The position numbers and the translations under genes are program-made. From the NCBI GenBank assembly GCA_947172415.1, contig OX359189.1:2874501-2938500 (forward strand): DNA of 64,000 nt. Direction: 5' to 3'. Numbering within the stretch: the first letter of the stretch is position 1; each line of letters starts with the position of its first letter. This document shows, piece by piece, positions 1 through 12,800 of this stretch. Below the pieces are notes generated by a model, which was not told the origin of the DNA, did not search any database, and saw only the letters and a list, made by a program, of their open reading frames with translations. Origin of the DNA: Chondrosia reniformis (Eukaryota; Porifera; Demospongiae; Chondrillida; Chondrillidae).

Positions 1-48
1 CGTAGAAGTGGTCGAAAAGCTGAAGATGGATTTGCTAAATATCTATAG
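1..48 (+). CDS. possible 3' tip of a terminal exon, unidentified
   Basis: The window opens with 15 sense codons followed by TAG at 46-48, reading RRSGRKAEDGFAKYL. The composition (basic, then acidic and aromatic) is coding-like, and AT-rich sequence follows as a 3' UTR would. The piece is too short to identify and may be chance. If real, it is the end of a plus-strand gene lying mostly left of the window. Confidence 0.2.
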   Translation, partial: RRSGRKAEDGFAKYL

Positions 49-837
49 GAAAATTCTCTGAATACCCTAGTTTTAGCAGGAAAGAAGCCACATTCTAAGA
101 AATTCTAATTTTCTACAGAACTTCTGCTAATCTAATAATTCCTGTAGAATGTTCAATAACAGTTTATGAAGGAGACACAAAACTATAATCTAATATAGAG
201 TTTGTATATGTACATGTCCCTTGACAACTGTATAAACTCTGTTATAGCAGTGTGTAAACATGTATATGTAATAAAGGTAATAATTACAAAAAGATACTTG
301 TTTGTCTAGAAAGTTATTATAAAAGAAATTGAAATCACCCCCAATTAAACACTGCCAATGGATTCTTTCTTTCTTTGCGTATGAACTCATATTATACATA
401 TATCAACGTATAAAATAAGTGTAACAGTTGCGTATGAACTCATATTATGGCCTGGTAGTTGAGAGCAAAGATTAAAGAGCAAGACACAATGGGATGGCCA
501 GGACTCACCTCCAGGGCAGAAAAGAAAAAAAAAGAAAAGTGACCCCCTGCCATCAACATCAGCCCTGACTGATTATTAACTGATTATTAACTGATTAGTG
601 TGTATGTGTAGATGTTTACTTTGATTTCAGTGTATTAAACTGGGCCCCATGAAAAGTAGCCTTTGGCTAATGGGTCACCCAGTATAAATAAGATAAGTGA
701 TAAGTGAAGTGATTATATAGATATACATCTTTCAATAACATGAAGCCATACAATGTAGTCGGCAAATGAAAACAATATAGGGGGCTGCCCCTAAAAATAA
801 ATGGGAAGTAATCAAGGAAATGTGGTATACACACATA

Positions 838-897
838 CTGTACGTATATACACACATACTGTACGTATATACACACATACTGTACGTATATACACAC
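838..897. repeat. 21-bp tandem repeat, about 3 copies
   Basis: The unit TGTACGTATATACACACATAC is present three times in a row with almost no divergence. It is built from the TACGTA-type palindrome that recurs all over the window. Confidence 0.85.
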
Positions 898-1469
898 AGT
901 GTGTAATAGCAGAGTGTATATATTAGTTTAGTTAATTTATACATTTTCTTGAATACTTCCCTTACATGGACACAATTAATTCACTTAGTTAGCTAGTGAT
1001 ACAGTAACAATCCGACCACATTATTTCATTGAGAGTGACTTTAATTTCTGTCACTGCATCTTTGATACTTTCTTAGAGAAACAAGGATTTTATTAAAATG
1101 ATTTATGAAATTAGTATGTATATATATACGTATACGTAGATTCCATTGAATTTGATTTATACTTTCAAATCTTTATTTACCATTTTAAGGCGCCATTTAA
1201 AATAAAGCACACATACGTATACCATAACCCTTTGCAATTATTTCTATATATATGTACAAGTTTTACTGTATGTACGTAATAAATTACTGTAAGTCTGGAT
1301 TATGAGCTTTAGTCTTTAACATAACTTGTCTACAGTGGAAGAGAAGACAGGAATAATCTAAAACACCGCTTACCAATGGTTAACATGCATATGAGACATG
1401 TAGGCCAATGTTATTGGTGGAACCCAGAATCACTCAGAACCTTTGTAATCAACTGATTGACTGTTATTC

Positions 1470-1751
1470 TCATCACTTGACTCTGAATTTTACCCCACCC
1501 AATCATGTCTTCTGAGGAGCACAATGAGCAATGGGTGAACCACAATTCACTTACAAGGAACCAGAGTCTCCCCTTAGCCACTCAAAAAGATGGTTGAGCT
1601 ATAGGCAGCTGCTTTGTCCTGCTTAGACTCATCAGTATGGCATACGATGGAAGTCTGAGTGACTACATCAAGTGAACTTCAGTTCCACCCATTGCCTGTA
1701 GCACTTCTCGGGAGATATGAGTGGGTGGGGGAATCCAGAGTCAAATGATAA
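1470..1751. mobile_element. MITE family 1, full-length copy
   Basis: The ends are inverted repeats: ATCACTTGACTCTGAATT on the left, and the reverse complement of GAATCCAGAGTCAAATGAT on the right. The interior carries 'CTCCCCTTAGCCACTCAAAAAGATGG' in two blocks that recur, often inverted, at 3953-4083, 5050-5172, 20165-20372 and 21840-21905. There is no open reading frame. This is a non-autonomous DNA transposon family of about 200-280 bp. Confidence 0.7.
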
Positions 1752-2387
1752 CTACGTATGTATCTTGAATAAGCCTGTGTGGCTAGGTTCATCAATCATG
1801 ATTTAGATTCAAACTATCACTAGCCAAATGAAACAGATTTTCATCCAATGTTTCGGTTGCAATTTCAGTTACCTTCATCAGGGATTAATGACAAAGGATA
1901 TAGCTACACAGTTCTTAAATTATAGGTTCATAAAACGATTGTGAAAATAAAATGAATACGTACGTATATTATGTATAGAGTAAGGATTTCTACTAACTGT
2001 GTCAACCGTATATTTTAGATGGGTCATCTTTTGACGTTTTGAGCAACTAGAAATTCAATTTGGTAAGTCTTTTGCAGTCAATTCTGAGGGTTTACTTCAG
2101 TGCATGACATCTGACCCCAAATGGCCTACCCAGGTGACTTTTACACTAGCGTAAGCCGTAAAGACATTAAATGTGAAGACCCAATTCAGTGGCTGTACAT
2201 ATGTAATAAACGTCCAGAGGTGATTTTCTCAAATCACACTTACTGGTATCAGGTATGATGAATTAAGCCAAGTCAATTGCACTCAGACAAAATAGTAATC
2301 AAAATACTCAATTTGTAAACCTTTTTGAACTTTGAAACGACTAAGTTAAGAGCTAAGGCAAGATCGAGGTGCTAAAATTACTTTAAC

Positions 2388-5300
2388 TTACAACATAGAA
2401 TTGACTTTTTGTAATTCCTCCATTTTCTTTTCTGCTTTCATCATCCATTCATGATACCGCTCTCCCCACTGCTTCCTTACCTAAGTATTGCAAGGTGAAG
2501 GGGAGTGTCTATGGCTTAGAAATGTATGGCCATGCTGTCAATATTGACTAGTATAGTTTACTGTAGTAAACAAAATCTGCTAATGTACGTATGAGAAGCA
2601 TCTCAATATTTTGTCAAAAAGGCTTCATTTCAGACTTAAGTCGGCATCTTTCAATTGAAACTTCACAGCCAAATAAGTCAATAAGTTACTAAAAGAAGTC
2701 AATTAAAATAGATAATTTCTGTAGTCTTACGACAACAGATCTTGGGTACATAGCCATTTCAGTAGGTTGCAAGTGAGCAACATGGAACAACACAATTAAA
2801 CACTGTTCCATGGGAAGGATGGCTTATATTAACCTTTTATATAAGACCATCTCCCTCAGACCAAATGGTCACAGAAAATCTAGAACACCAACCCTAGCAA
2901 TAGCCTAGTTAGTCCACAAGGGAGAAAACTGCCTGACAAAAGGTGGACCTCTGCAGAAACTTGACCCTTGTACACACGTGGACTATTTAGGTTAGGTTAG
3001 ACCTTCTATTGTATGTGAGTGTGTTGGTGGGGTAGGGTGGGTGAGCAGGGGTGAGTGAAAATGGTTGTTTCGATAATAAAAATAAAAATGATGTGTTTTC
3101 ATGAATAATTAGCTTTTGCAAAAGGTTTAATCTACAAAGTCCTACAGTCAGGGAGCTAGGAAGGAGTACCACAGGTACAGAATGACAGCAAGTAGACTAC
3201 AGTCAGGGAACTAGGAAGGAGTACCACAGGTACAGGATGACAGCAAGTAGACTACAGTCAGGGAACTAGGAAGGAGTACCACAGGTACAGGATGACAGCA
3301 AGTAGACTACAGTCAGGGAACTAGGAAGGAGTACCACAGGTACAGGATGACAGCAAGTACGTAGACTACAGTCAGGGAACTAGCAACAAAGGCTTACCTT
3401 ACAATGTATAGCATTTGCTAACAAACATAACAAGCTAAGTTTCAGAACAAAGGAAAAAAGAGAAAAAGCTCCATGTAACAAATGTCAAGATGGTATCAAA
3501 TTTTTTAATTGAATATTAAAATCTGCATACCTCATTTTGAAGCTGAGCTTCCTTCTGAATCCACTGTGCCTCCTTCTCACTCAAGTCTTCCCTTAAAGAC
3601 ACACACTTTGCTTCCCACTCCGTAGCTTCCTGGACTACTCTTTTGTAAGCTCCCTCAAAATTAAACAGTCTGGCTGTCAGTTCATCATTATGCGCTATCA
3701 GCTTATCAATTTCAGCTTGAAGAGCCCCCTCTTCTGATTTAACATCCTGCAGTTCATAAGATTGACCAACAATTCCACAACTGACGGGACCTTACATACC
3801 AGAAACTAATACTAAAAGTAATCACTATTAAGCAATTAGCAGTTACGTAAATGAAAATTAGGGAACTTTAAGTTCTAAAGCTAATCTTAAAGCTTTGGGA
3901 GTATTTATGAGCAGAATATAACCACCCAATTTCAAATAAAATTCATATTGACGAGTCCTAATAAGGATGAATCAACTGTCTATGGTTCAACCATCTCTTT
4001 GAGTGGCTAAGGGGAGAGTCCAGTTCATGTTAAGTTCCATCTATTAGTTCTGGGTGGGGTGAAATCCAGAGTTGAATGATGATAATAAAAGTTGAATGCT
4101 TATTTATTTGATTTGCAATTAAGTTTGTGTATTATCAACAGTGCGTATATCCCATTTAGATAAGAATTATGACATGAGTGGAACCACTAATTAAACCCAT
4201 CGACCATGATATGATATTAGGTAATTGGATCCTGCCAACAATTCTACTAAAGTTACAGGGATAATTAGATAAAGCTTGGTTGCTAACACATGGCAGGATA
4301 TCTCACATTAGTCACACATCGACAACTAAATCATAGCCGTATTAATATATGTAATAATAGCAAGTAAAGTATAGAAACACTCAAGTATGATATTGGTCAG
4401 TGTGTTGAATACATACAGATATGTATATATATATACTGTACATGTACGTATATTATATGCATATTGTCAAATATCTATGGATACCGGACCTGATTAATCT
4501 GCTAAAAATAAATAACTGTAGTAAGAGAACTTAGATGTAATCACTTAGTATTGCGTATACATACAGTACGCACAGTAAAAGCCCTGTAATGTAATTGAAG
4601 TAGTCACTTGTATGTAAATGTAACCTGTGCAAATACAAAATGTACAGTACTTAAAAACTCACTCTTAACCTTTTGTCTTCTTTTAATTTTTTCTCCCATT
4701 CTTTGTTCAACTCAACCTCTCTTTTGCTCAGTCTCTCCTTCCATTCTTGGTCTTTCAACATCAACCTGGTAACAATTTAGAGCCAACTATAACTAACTTT
4801 ATTGGAATGACATTCTTTTGTAACAGAGAGCCAAGTACGCACAAAAGATCAAGAAGAAGACAAAGATTCCCAGGGTTACTGATTAAGGGTTGAATTGGAG
4901 AAGAAGATACGTAGAAGAAGAAAACTCTTCCACCTTTTTCCAAAGCTCTTACTAGGTTTAGTTCCCTATAGCACTCCCCTATAGGCCTTTTACTCTAAAG
5001 TAGATGTAGTATGTTCAAAATGTTTGATTACTAATTGCAGTAAGTCAATGTCAAAGGAGAGACTCTAGTTTCCATTAAGTGGACTTCAGTGCTACCCATT
5101 GTATATAGCTAGCTTATCTACCCTCCCAAGGGGACATGAGGAGGTGAGGTATATCCAGAGTCTGTTGATGTGCCATTCAAAGCATTAAGATGGGCTGCAG
5201 ACCTTAAAGTCCACTATTCAATGCTGCAAAGTGTAACATTTATTTACTGTACATATGCAGAGACACAAAATGTATGTACAGTTGATGTACGTAACTACGT

Positions 5301-6736
5301 ATGTACGTACATGTATATAACTTACTTAAATATAATATGTTCAATGTGCACAGCAGTGTTAAAATTACATACGTACGTAAATATTGCATAAACCAGAAAT
5401 ATATAACTTACAATTAATAAACATGCCTGAATTATAGATATATTAAACTTGGAAGCTCTTAATGGGGTACCATTTGGGTGAAAATACTTACAAAAATGGC
5501 ATCCCATAACTCTCTCATAAGAAAAACAATTTTGTCCACCCTCTACCTAGAAATGCAAATGTAGCAGATATATTAAGTACAGTGTATTACCTCTGTTCAA
5601 GCTCAGATAAACGTTTAGCAAGTCTGTCACACTCCTCTTCTTGCAATGATATAGAGTTATGAGACTCAAACCCAATTTGAGAATTTGAAATTAAAACTGA
5701 ATTCACACCTGTATGATAAGTGTATGCAATAGAAAGTAGCCAGTGCATTAAAAAGTTTGTCAGGTGTAGTAGAAAACAGTCATACGTATTCCTAAATAGT
5801 CAGTAGGTTCTTAATTAAAGACTTAATAGTGATACAGGACATTATGCATCTGATGACAGTAGGTTCTTGAGTGTCAGCTACAGGACCTGTAATAATTCAC
5901 CGTACCACTTACAGTAACATTACAATCACTGATGCTGAGACTCAAAAACCTTACACAACATACACAACATATACGTATATATGTGTGTATATATTCAATA
6001 TTATTTAATACTTTTTAATTAAATTGTCAGCATATTTTATGTATTGTAAGTCTCCCATTTAGGTATATCAGCCTAAAGGGGTTTCCTTTAAAAGTTATAG
6101 TGATATATTGCACTACAGGAAAACCTCTCTTTCAGTAGATTTTTACATCTCTATAATACTCATGGTATTTCAAATCTCATCACAGTAATACAAATCAATA
6201 TCAGAAACCTGAATGTGTGAACATTTAAAGGTGTTCCCAAAGTGTGCTAAGTCAAGGTGTGCACTTGCAGCTCAAAGCATGCTTACTTCTCCTGCCGAGC
6301 TTTGGTGAGAGAGGAATTAAGGGCTGTTCCCGATCTCGTTTGACTATAGTTGTGTTTTTTGCCTTTCTTAAACTTTCAAGTCTTGATTTTAAAATTTCGA
6401 CTTCACATTCCAGCTGAATAGGAGAAGGGCGTGGCTTGAGAAATGGGCGTGATACTTTAAAATACAAGACATCAATAAACAAACAATTAAGGTTGCTACG
6501 TAACACCTAAAAGTATTTCCAATCTTTTGTTCGATCTTGTCGATCTCTAAAGTGAATGCCTATACCTACAATAGCTCTGTAGCGCTTACCGCTCTAATTT
6601 TAGTTTTTGTAGCAATTTCATTCATCTTTGCTCTCTCTAATTCTTCATTAAGTTCTTTCAAACTCAATGATGTTTGCATATTACTTGCAGCAGCTTTTCG
6701 CTGTCCTTTCCGAGCAGCCTTCATCCTGGAAGCCAT
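2388..6736 (-). CDS. coiled-coil protein of unknown function, six exons, 267 aa
   Basis: Exons on the minus strand, in order: 6736-6590, 6413-6287, 5708-5591, 4765-4663, 3746-3531 and 2480-2388. Each intron has GT-AG ends, and the phases sum to 268 codons including TAA at 2390-2388. The protein starts MASRMKAARKGQRKAAASNM, a basic N-terminus, and is then dominated by Glu/Lys/Leu heptad-like helix (e.g. ELNEELERAKMNE, ECEVEILKSRLESLRKAK, EIDKLIAHNDELTARL, WGERYHEWMMKAEKKMEEL). No enzyme motif, membrane segment or signal peptide is visible, so a cytoskeletal or centrosomal/ciliary scaffold is plausible but unproven. The start codon lies 68 bp from the divergent NAA50 start, which suggests a shared promoter. 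The terminal TAA overlaps a perfect donor-like GTAAGT, so a further downstream exon is possible. Intron 5 contains a 55-bp minisatellite. Confidence 0.75.
3136..3385. repeat. 55-bp minisatellite, about 4.5 copies, in an intron of the coiled-coil gene
   Basis: A unit beginning GACTACAGTCAGGGAACTAG and continuing through GGAAGGAGTACCACAGGTAC and a GATGACAGCAAGTA tail repeats almost without change. The last copy carries a 4-bp CGTA insertion. It lies in intron 5, about 150 bp from exon 5. Confidence 0.9.
3953..4083. mobile_element. MITE family 1, partial copy
   Basis: This copy shares the blocks GAGTCCTAATAAGGATGAAT, GAGTGGCTAAGGGGAGA and the terminal ATCCAGAGTTGAATGATGAT with the copies at 20165-20372 and 1470-1751. 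It sits in an intron of the coiled-coil gene. Only one terminal inverted repeat is clear. Confidence 0.6.
4836..5030. mobile_element. MITE family 2 copy
   Basis: It shares ACAAAGATTCCCAGGGT, GGAGAAGAAGA, CTAGGTTTAGTTCCCTATAG and TTTACTCTAAAGTAGATGTAG with copies at 8455-8650, 10445-10770, 21235-21445, 26335-26500 and 45885-46015. It is non-coding and lies in an intron of the coiled-coil gene. Confidence 0.65.
5050..5172. mobile_element. MITE family 1, diverged partial copy
   Basis: The segment GGAGAGACTCTAGTTTCCAT and the end TATCCAGAGTCTGTTGATG match the family 1 interior and terminus, with internal changes. It lies in an intron of the coiled-coil gene. Confidence 0.5.
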
Positions 6737-6804
6737 TTTATGTTTATGACGGGAAAACGCATTCTTGAGTTAAGCAAACGCGAAATCAACGTGTTCCTGT
6801 TAAA
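6737..6804. promoter_or_regulatory. compact bidirectional promoter region between two divergent start codons
   Basis: Only 68 bp separate the ATG of the minus-strand coiled-coil gene (6736) from the ATG of NAA50 (6805). Both 5' UTRs and at least part of a shared promoter must fit here or overlap the first exons and introns. No TATA box is obvious, which suits a housekeeping pair. The role is inferred from geometry alone. Confidence 0.6.
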
Positions 6805-9800
6805 ATGCCTTCTGGAGGGTAAGCTTCACTTAACCTCACTTAGCTCAACGAGTGCAGTCGGTCATGCAGTTCTGCCATTTCTGTATCCATTTCCTTTTGT
6901 AGGGCACAAATTGAGCTAGGCGATGTTACCCATCACAACCTGAAACAATTGAAGAAGATAAATTCTGTAGTCTTTCCTATAAGTTATTCTGATAAGGTGT
7001 GTTGTGTGATAGCGAAGAGTCACATTTTATATGTTTGCTTATTCAAGGGGCTGTGTTTTTGATATCAAAGCAGTTATGGTGCTATTAGCATAGCTTTTAT
7101 ATCATTCACCTTGTTATGGATAGGTTTAGCCTCTTATTGCTGATCTAAAGATGACTTACTTAGCTTTTGTAGTCTTTGCAATTATAGATACATTATGATG
7201 CTTATGTATATGTACGTACGTAATTATATTGCTGTTGCAAAATGTTTGCATTGTCTTCAATGTGTAGTTTTACAAGGATGTACTAACCTTAGGGGAATTA
7301 GCCAAATTAGGTGAGTGATTGGGATACAATCCACCAATAGCTCTTACCAAATGATTCTGGAGTGTTGTAGAATATTATAGCTGGAAATGTTCCACTTTTA
7401 AATTGATTTGTTTTTAAGTAAAATGATATTTTATGTGTCATTAATTGATTGATGAAAGAAGCCATAGGCTACTGAAGTTATTTTACCTGTTTGGTCAGTG
7501 TCACCATGAATCATCACTATAAACCAGTCAGACCTTTATAATAAAATTTTAATCTAGTGTTCTAATAGCATTTGTTAACTTTTGAGGTTTAATTTTGAAG
7601 AAGCAAATGTTTCCAGTCAAAAACACAAACCGCTCCAATTCCTTCTTGTTCAATGATCCAACTGCAATTACTTTGCTAAGTGTCTTCCTGTCTCTCTGCA
7701 GCCTACTTCAATGATATAGTGGTGGGTGCTGTATGCTGTCGGGTCGATGTGGAGGAAGGGAAGAACAAGCTGTATATTATGACGTTGGGCTGTCTGGCTC
7801 CATATAGGAGATATGGTATTGGTACCAAACTGCTCGATCATGTGTTGAAAATAGCCAATAAGAGAGGAATTAACAGCGTATACCTGTGAGTATGTTTGAC
7901 TAATTGAATTGAATATCAAAGCACAAGTATTTATAATTATTCCCAAACATCATGAAGAGGGAATATTGAGGTAGCATCTTAAATTCAGTGTAGTGTGGAG
8001 AATGATTTTGTGTTTCTGACAATCTAATTTCAACAAGCTTTGTACAGCTCACTTAAAATGGCTACAAAAGGACTAAAAAGATTCAGGGACAAAACATTCT
8101 AGACAATATACACGGAAATTAGTTATATAGAAAAGTTGTTTAATTGTCTGAAAATGTCTGGACTTTATTAATATCTTGATGCTCTGTTTTGACTTGGAAA
8201 TTGATTTTTACGTAGTCTTACTGAAAATAGATTAGTAATTTTTCAGGTCAAAGTCTAGTGTTACTGAATAAGCGGAGATATTTGATTTTTATGAATCAAA
8301 GGACTCCTGTGAAGGTGTAGTTGCCATGTATGGAGCACTTGGAGGGAGCACCTTTACATACATGTGTGTATGTCAACAAACACTTGTTAATTGTATTGAT
8401 GTAAGGGCCATATGAACACACAGGTACTGGAAGCACTGTTACTTATGTGTATGCCATGCAAGGACTCTTAAAAGATGACAAAGATGACAAGACTCTTAGG
8501 GTCACTGATAAAGGGTGGAAATCCCAGTAACCACTGTCTGGCCCAGTGGAGAAGAAGAATAAGAAGACATGTATTCCTCCAAAGTTCTCACTAGATGTAG
8601 TTCCCTATAGGCCTTTAACTCTAGAATAGAAATAGCTTGGTGAAAACAATGTTTTAAATTATATTATGCTACGTATAAGACAGATTAACTTGGCTATACA
8701 GACTTGAGAGTGGTAATGCATTATTCATCCCAGAGTTTAGAACTTCAGCTAAGAGTACCTTCATCTCTCTCCACTGCACTAGACAGCTAACTATTCCTCT
8801 CTCTAGCTATTGCAGCAATTATTGTGTTTTTACAAGTTGTTGGCTTATAGAACTGAATATGAGGTTTTATTTATTGTTAAATTTCACAAGCCAGCAAAAC
8901 AAACATAGTTTGAATAATTGGTAAGCATTAGTTTCATAAAACATGGTGCTTATGTGGTGTTGAGAGAGTGACCATTTCTAGACAGAAAGGATGTTACACA
9001 GATCACCTGTCTGTGGTTTGCTTTATATTACTAAAACTCAAAGGTATTCAGAATAGGAAATTACTAGTATTCAATATCAAAGAGGCTCTTAAACACTTCT
9101 GTAGAAAGGCCCATTTTGACATCAGATGATGATATCTGATACATTGACTTGGTACACCTATTAATAGATGATTATTGATTAAATTCATTTATGGGCTAGT
9201 ACAGTAAGTAAGATTAGATGCAATTTTGATATTACGTATGTATATATACTTGAGCTTGTAAATAATGATTTAGTTTGTGTTGTATAACTGATTACTACTC
9301 TATTGTCAACACCACTGCGCCCCTAGTGGTAATTGCCATCATTGCTTGACAGTAGCCAATAGGGTATGTGCATATTGAAATGAAATCTGATCTGCTCTGA
9401 GGTTTCTAATTGACCTTTGATTCGTGTACACTGTAATTTAAAAATGAACTACTGTAGCAAAGTATTGTGAAACAGGACTTAGCAATGCATACAATGGATA
9501 TTCAATGTGTTTTTAGTATAACCAGTTTTGCTTTTCAGTATATAGAAAATAAATGAGTATCTTCAGTCTCTGTAGACACTACTTTTTAAGATACAGTTAC
9601 ACCTAGGTTTGTATACTCTTATTTTAGTGTTTTTCTTGAAACCTTTAGCTTTATCTCAATTAAGTTTAACTTGTTCCATCAGCTAATGCTTGACATATAC
9701 ACAATAATGGAGATTGATAAAGAAAATGGTTGTGTTTGAAAGGCCAATTGGGAAATATACAGTGGCCAACCTGTTATTGTCTGTGTAGTCAACTTAGAAG

Positions 9801-12800
9801 ACTAAGTTTATATTTACTTCAAGGTGTGTTGTAAGAATGTACGTAGTACAGGAATGTACTTCAGTTCAAAGGTCCTTTGTTGGTCTCTTAGCAACCACTA
9901 ATATGAAATTCATTAACAAAATGTTATTTATAATTCACATTTCCTTTGATGTGAATATATAATATTATATGTGACAAATATTATTATTTCATTTGATTAA
10001 GGTGATCATGATCTTTTATTTTAATGATCTCAATACATTCTTGACATTTCCTTAACTTTCTGAATTGCCATGGAAAGAAGAGCTTTTACATCTGTAGACA
10101 TTACCAAAAGAACAATTAAACCATTCTACGTTCGTATATCTTTACAAGCAACCTATGATTTTAAGCATTTGCACTAATAAGTTTGACACTTATTTTTACA
10201 AGTTTAAAGTTGAGCCTACATGTAAATGTTACATGTAGTCAAGAGCAATAAAAACAATATTTGTATAATATTTTTATATATTTGTATGTTGTTTGTTGTC
10301 ATTCCACACTGTAGTCTTTTAACGAGAAGTGAGAAACTTAGATTACATGAGTCCTATAATCTCCTTGCTATCGGACGGTCACTATCATGTGCCTTCAAGA
10401 TTTTGTAATGAAGTATTTATTCATGTCATACAACTACATTGGCTATTCTAATGCTCCCACTAGGTTTAGTTCCCTATAGAACTTTATTCTAAAGTAGATG
10501 TAGAATGTTGAAAATTGGTGTGTTAGATTCTTCATATAAACAGTGAACTATGTACTATTGCATGAATAATCTAATACACCATTATTCTTACATGCTACAT
10601 CTACTTTAAAGTAAAGTCCAATAGGGAACTAAACCCAGTGAGAGTTTTCATTGAAGATGCAAGAGTTTTCTCCTTCTACTTCTCTTCTTTTTCACTTGGC
10701 CTAACAGCTGTTTCTGGGAATCCCCCCCTTCCTCAGTGACCCTTGGAATCTTTGTGAGTCCTTGGCATGTATGAATGTTTAGTACAACAGTAGTTAGCAT
10801 GTTCAATGGTCAATGGCCTTGATAGCAATGCTGCGAGCTATGACTTAGACACATCACATCCAAGCACTAGATGGATGGTATAATGTGATATTTATTGGAT
10901 AACGTAGTTATCGATGTTTGATCAGAATTGATTTAATAGATGCATGTAAAATTGCTATGTATCCCATTTTCATTTGGTCAATGTACACACGCCATACAGG
11001 ATATTCCAAGGTGAAAATATGAAAGTATTACAATTGTTGAAACGGTATGGTACATACAGGGAAGCGACTGTATTGGCTATGGGTCTTCCTTATTTGTTCA
11101 CCTTTGACCCCTTGAATGCCCTTGGTATGTGAAGTGGGAGGACGGTGAGTAAACTGGTTGATGGGAAAGCCTTACATGTGATTGTCTTAAATTCTTTTTT
11201 ACCAATACAAAGGAATTTAAGGTATTAGCTTTTCTACTACAGTGTCCCACTATTGGTAGCAGCTCTATAGGAGAAAAGGTGGAGGAAGGATAGTGTGGTA
11301 TGCTCCCAAATTGTTTTCCCAATGTAGCTGGTCAAATGGTATATTAGATAATTCATGATATTGGTAATGCAGTGGTGATAGGTGGAAACGTGATATTTTT
11401 CCTTAAGTTTACTGATTGAAAGAAGTATAATTGTTTAGCAGTACCTAACAGTAGTTATAATAGAATTAAGGGAAAATGAATCTGGCATATCTGCCATATA
11501 GGTTTCTATAAGAATTGGATTTGAATGTTATTTCAGTGTACTTTTATAAAATAAGGAATATCACTTACAATTGAGAGAAATTTCAAAATGATTGTACATA
11601 ATTTATTAGTTATTTTTCACTGTCTGCTTTATTGGATTGTGTGGTAAATGTTTACATATTGTATCAATTAGTTTTTCTTTTGAAAGCTCCTCATAACACA
11701 AAATTGTAGCTATGAACAATGAATGGAGCATTTTGAGTGTCTAGAAATGCAATAGATACTGTAAGAATCTTTTTGTAGTCGGACGTTTTCAATTAGTATA
11801 ATGATTGAAGTTATGTTTAATGGAATTGAGACTTTAGAGGGTTTTACATAAAAAAACAAACCTTTGACTGTCAATCGAACAAGTTACTGTAACACCCCTA
11901 CCCTAGTATTGCTGTTACTTACACCTCTAGTCTACATATCATCCCCATATATCAAGTTAGTACCTTCTCCTCCATTTAAACCGACTAAACAATTTTATGA
12001 GATATGTCTCATAAATGTTTGAAATTATGTACCAGCTGTTGATAGAATTGCCAAGTGACACCTTTAAAATGAGGCGCATTTGAACAATAGAGAGAGAGTG
12101 AGTGAATATAGTTGTGGTTTGTTATCTTAAAGTTACAAGTAGTTATATTTCTTCACACGGGCTCCATGAATGGTTACAGTATATTTTGATGGTTTTATCC
12201 ATCTTAGATGACTGGAAGGCAATTCAGTCCCCCAGCCAAAATATGAATTTTGTCACTTGCGTGGTTTACTCAGTGTGTGCAGGGACTATCAATTTTATAT
12301 TACAGCCTTTGTATAGGCAGTGTACATTTGATTCCTTTTCTAATATCAATATATATTTGTCATTACAAAGCTATGCTCCCATGTTCCTATGCTTTACAGG
12401 TAAACATTTCAGATATGGCATCCTTTAGTTGAAAGATCCAGTGACTTCTCTAGAATACATGTGCCCGACTTCTCTAAAGTACCATATATTATGGCTTTCG
12501 GCTGTGAACCTGCACCCATGTGTCAAAGCAGCTGAGTGCTGTTGACATAATAATAGAATTAATATAAGATATAATGTAGTGTATACCGCTAAATCCCTAA
12601 CTATAATTATTGATGTAGTAAGTTTAACCATTAATGTGGTTTATTGGTGCATTCAATTTTGACAGTGATTTATTTGGAAACTATGGTTTACAAAAACAGG
12701 GGAATAAGCGGACCAACCAGACATTTCCTCTTTTCAGAAATTCCTATTAACAGGATGGACCATTATAATTTCAATTTCAAAATGTATAAATGTACAGTAA

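Larger units (their letters stand above)
49..2387. other. intergenic stretch with simple repeats and one inverted-repeat element
   Basis: No coding exon could be supported on either strand. The stretch holds a small 21-bp tandem repeat near 838-897, many TACGTA/ATATAC tracts (for example 1119-1136 and 1959-1968) and a full-length short inverted-repeat transposon at 1470-1751. The short open frames here fall in these repeats or in AT-rich sequence and show no recognisable protein. Confidence 0.6.

Noticed and set aside
6413..6454. Alternative start of coiled-coil exon 2 at the AG near 6455
   Set aside because: It does not agree in phase with exon 1; the pyrimidine-rich acceptor before 6413 does.
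7668..7946. Antisense open frame of 92 codons over NAA50 exon 4
   Set aside because: It is a shadow of the conserved NAA50 exon, which reads correctly on the plus strand.
12102..12428. Open frame of 108 codons in NAA50 intron 4
   Set aside because: Composition is AT-driven, there is no recognisable domain, and no consistent splice sites or neighbours.
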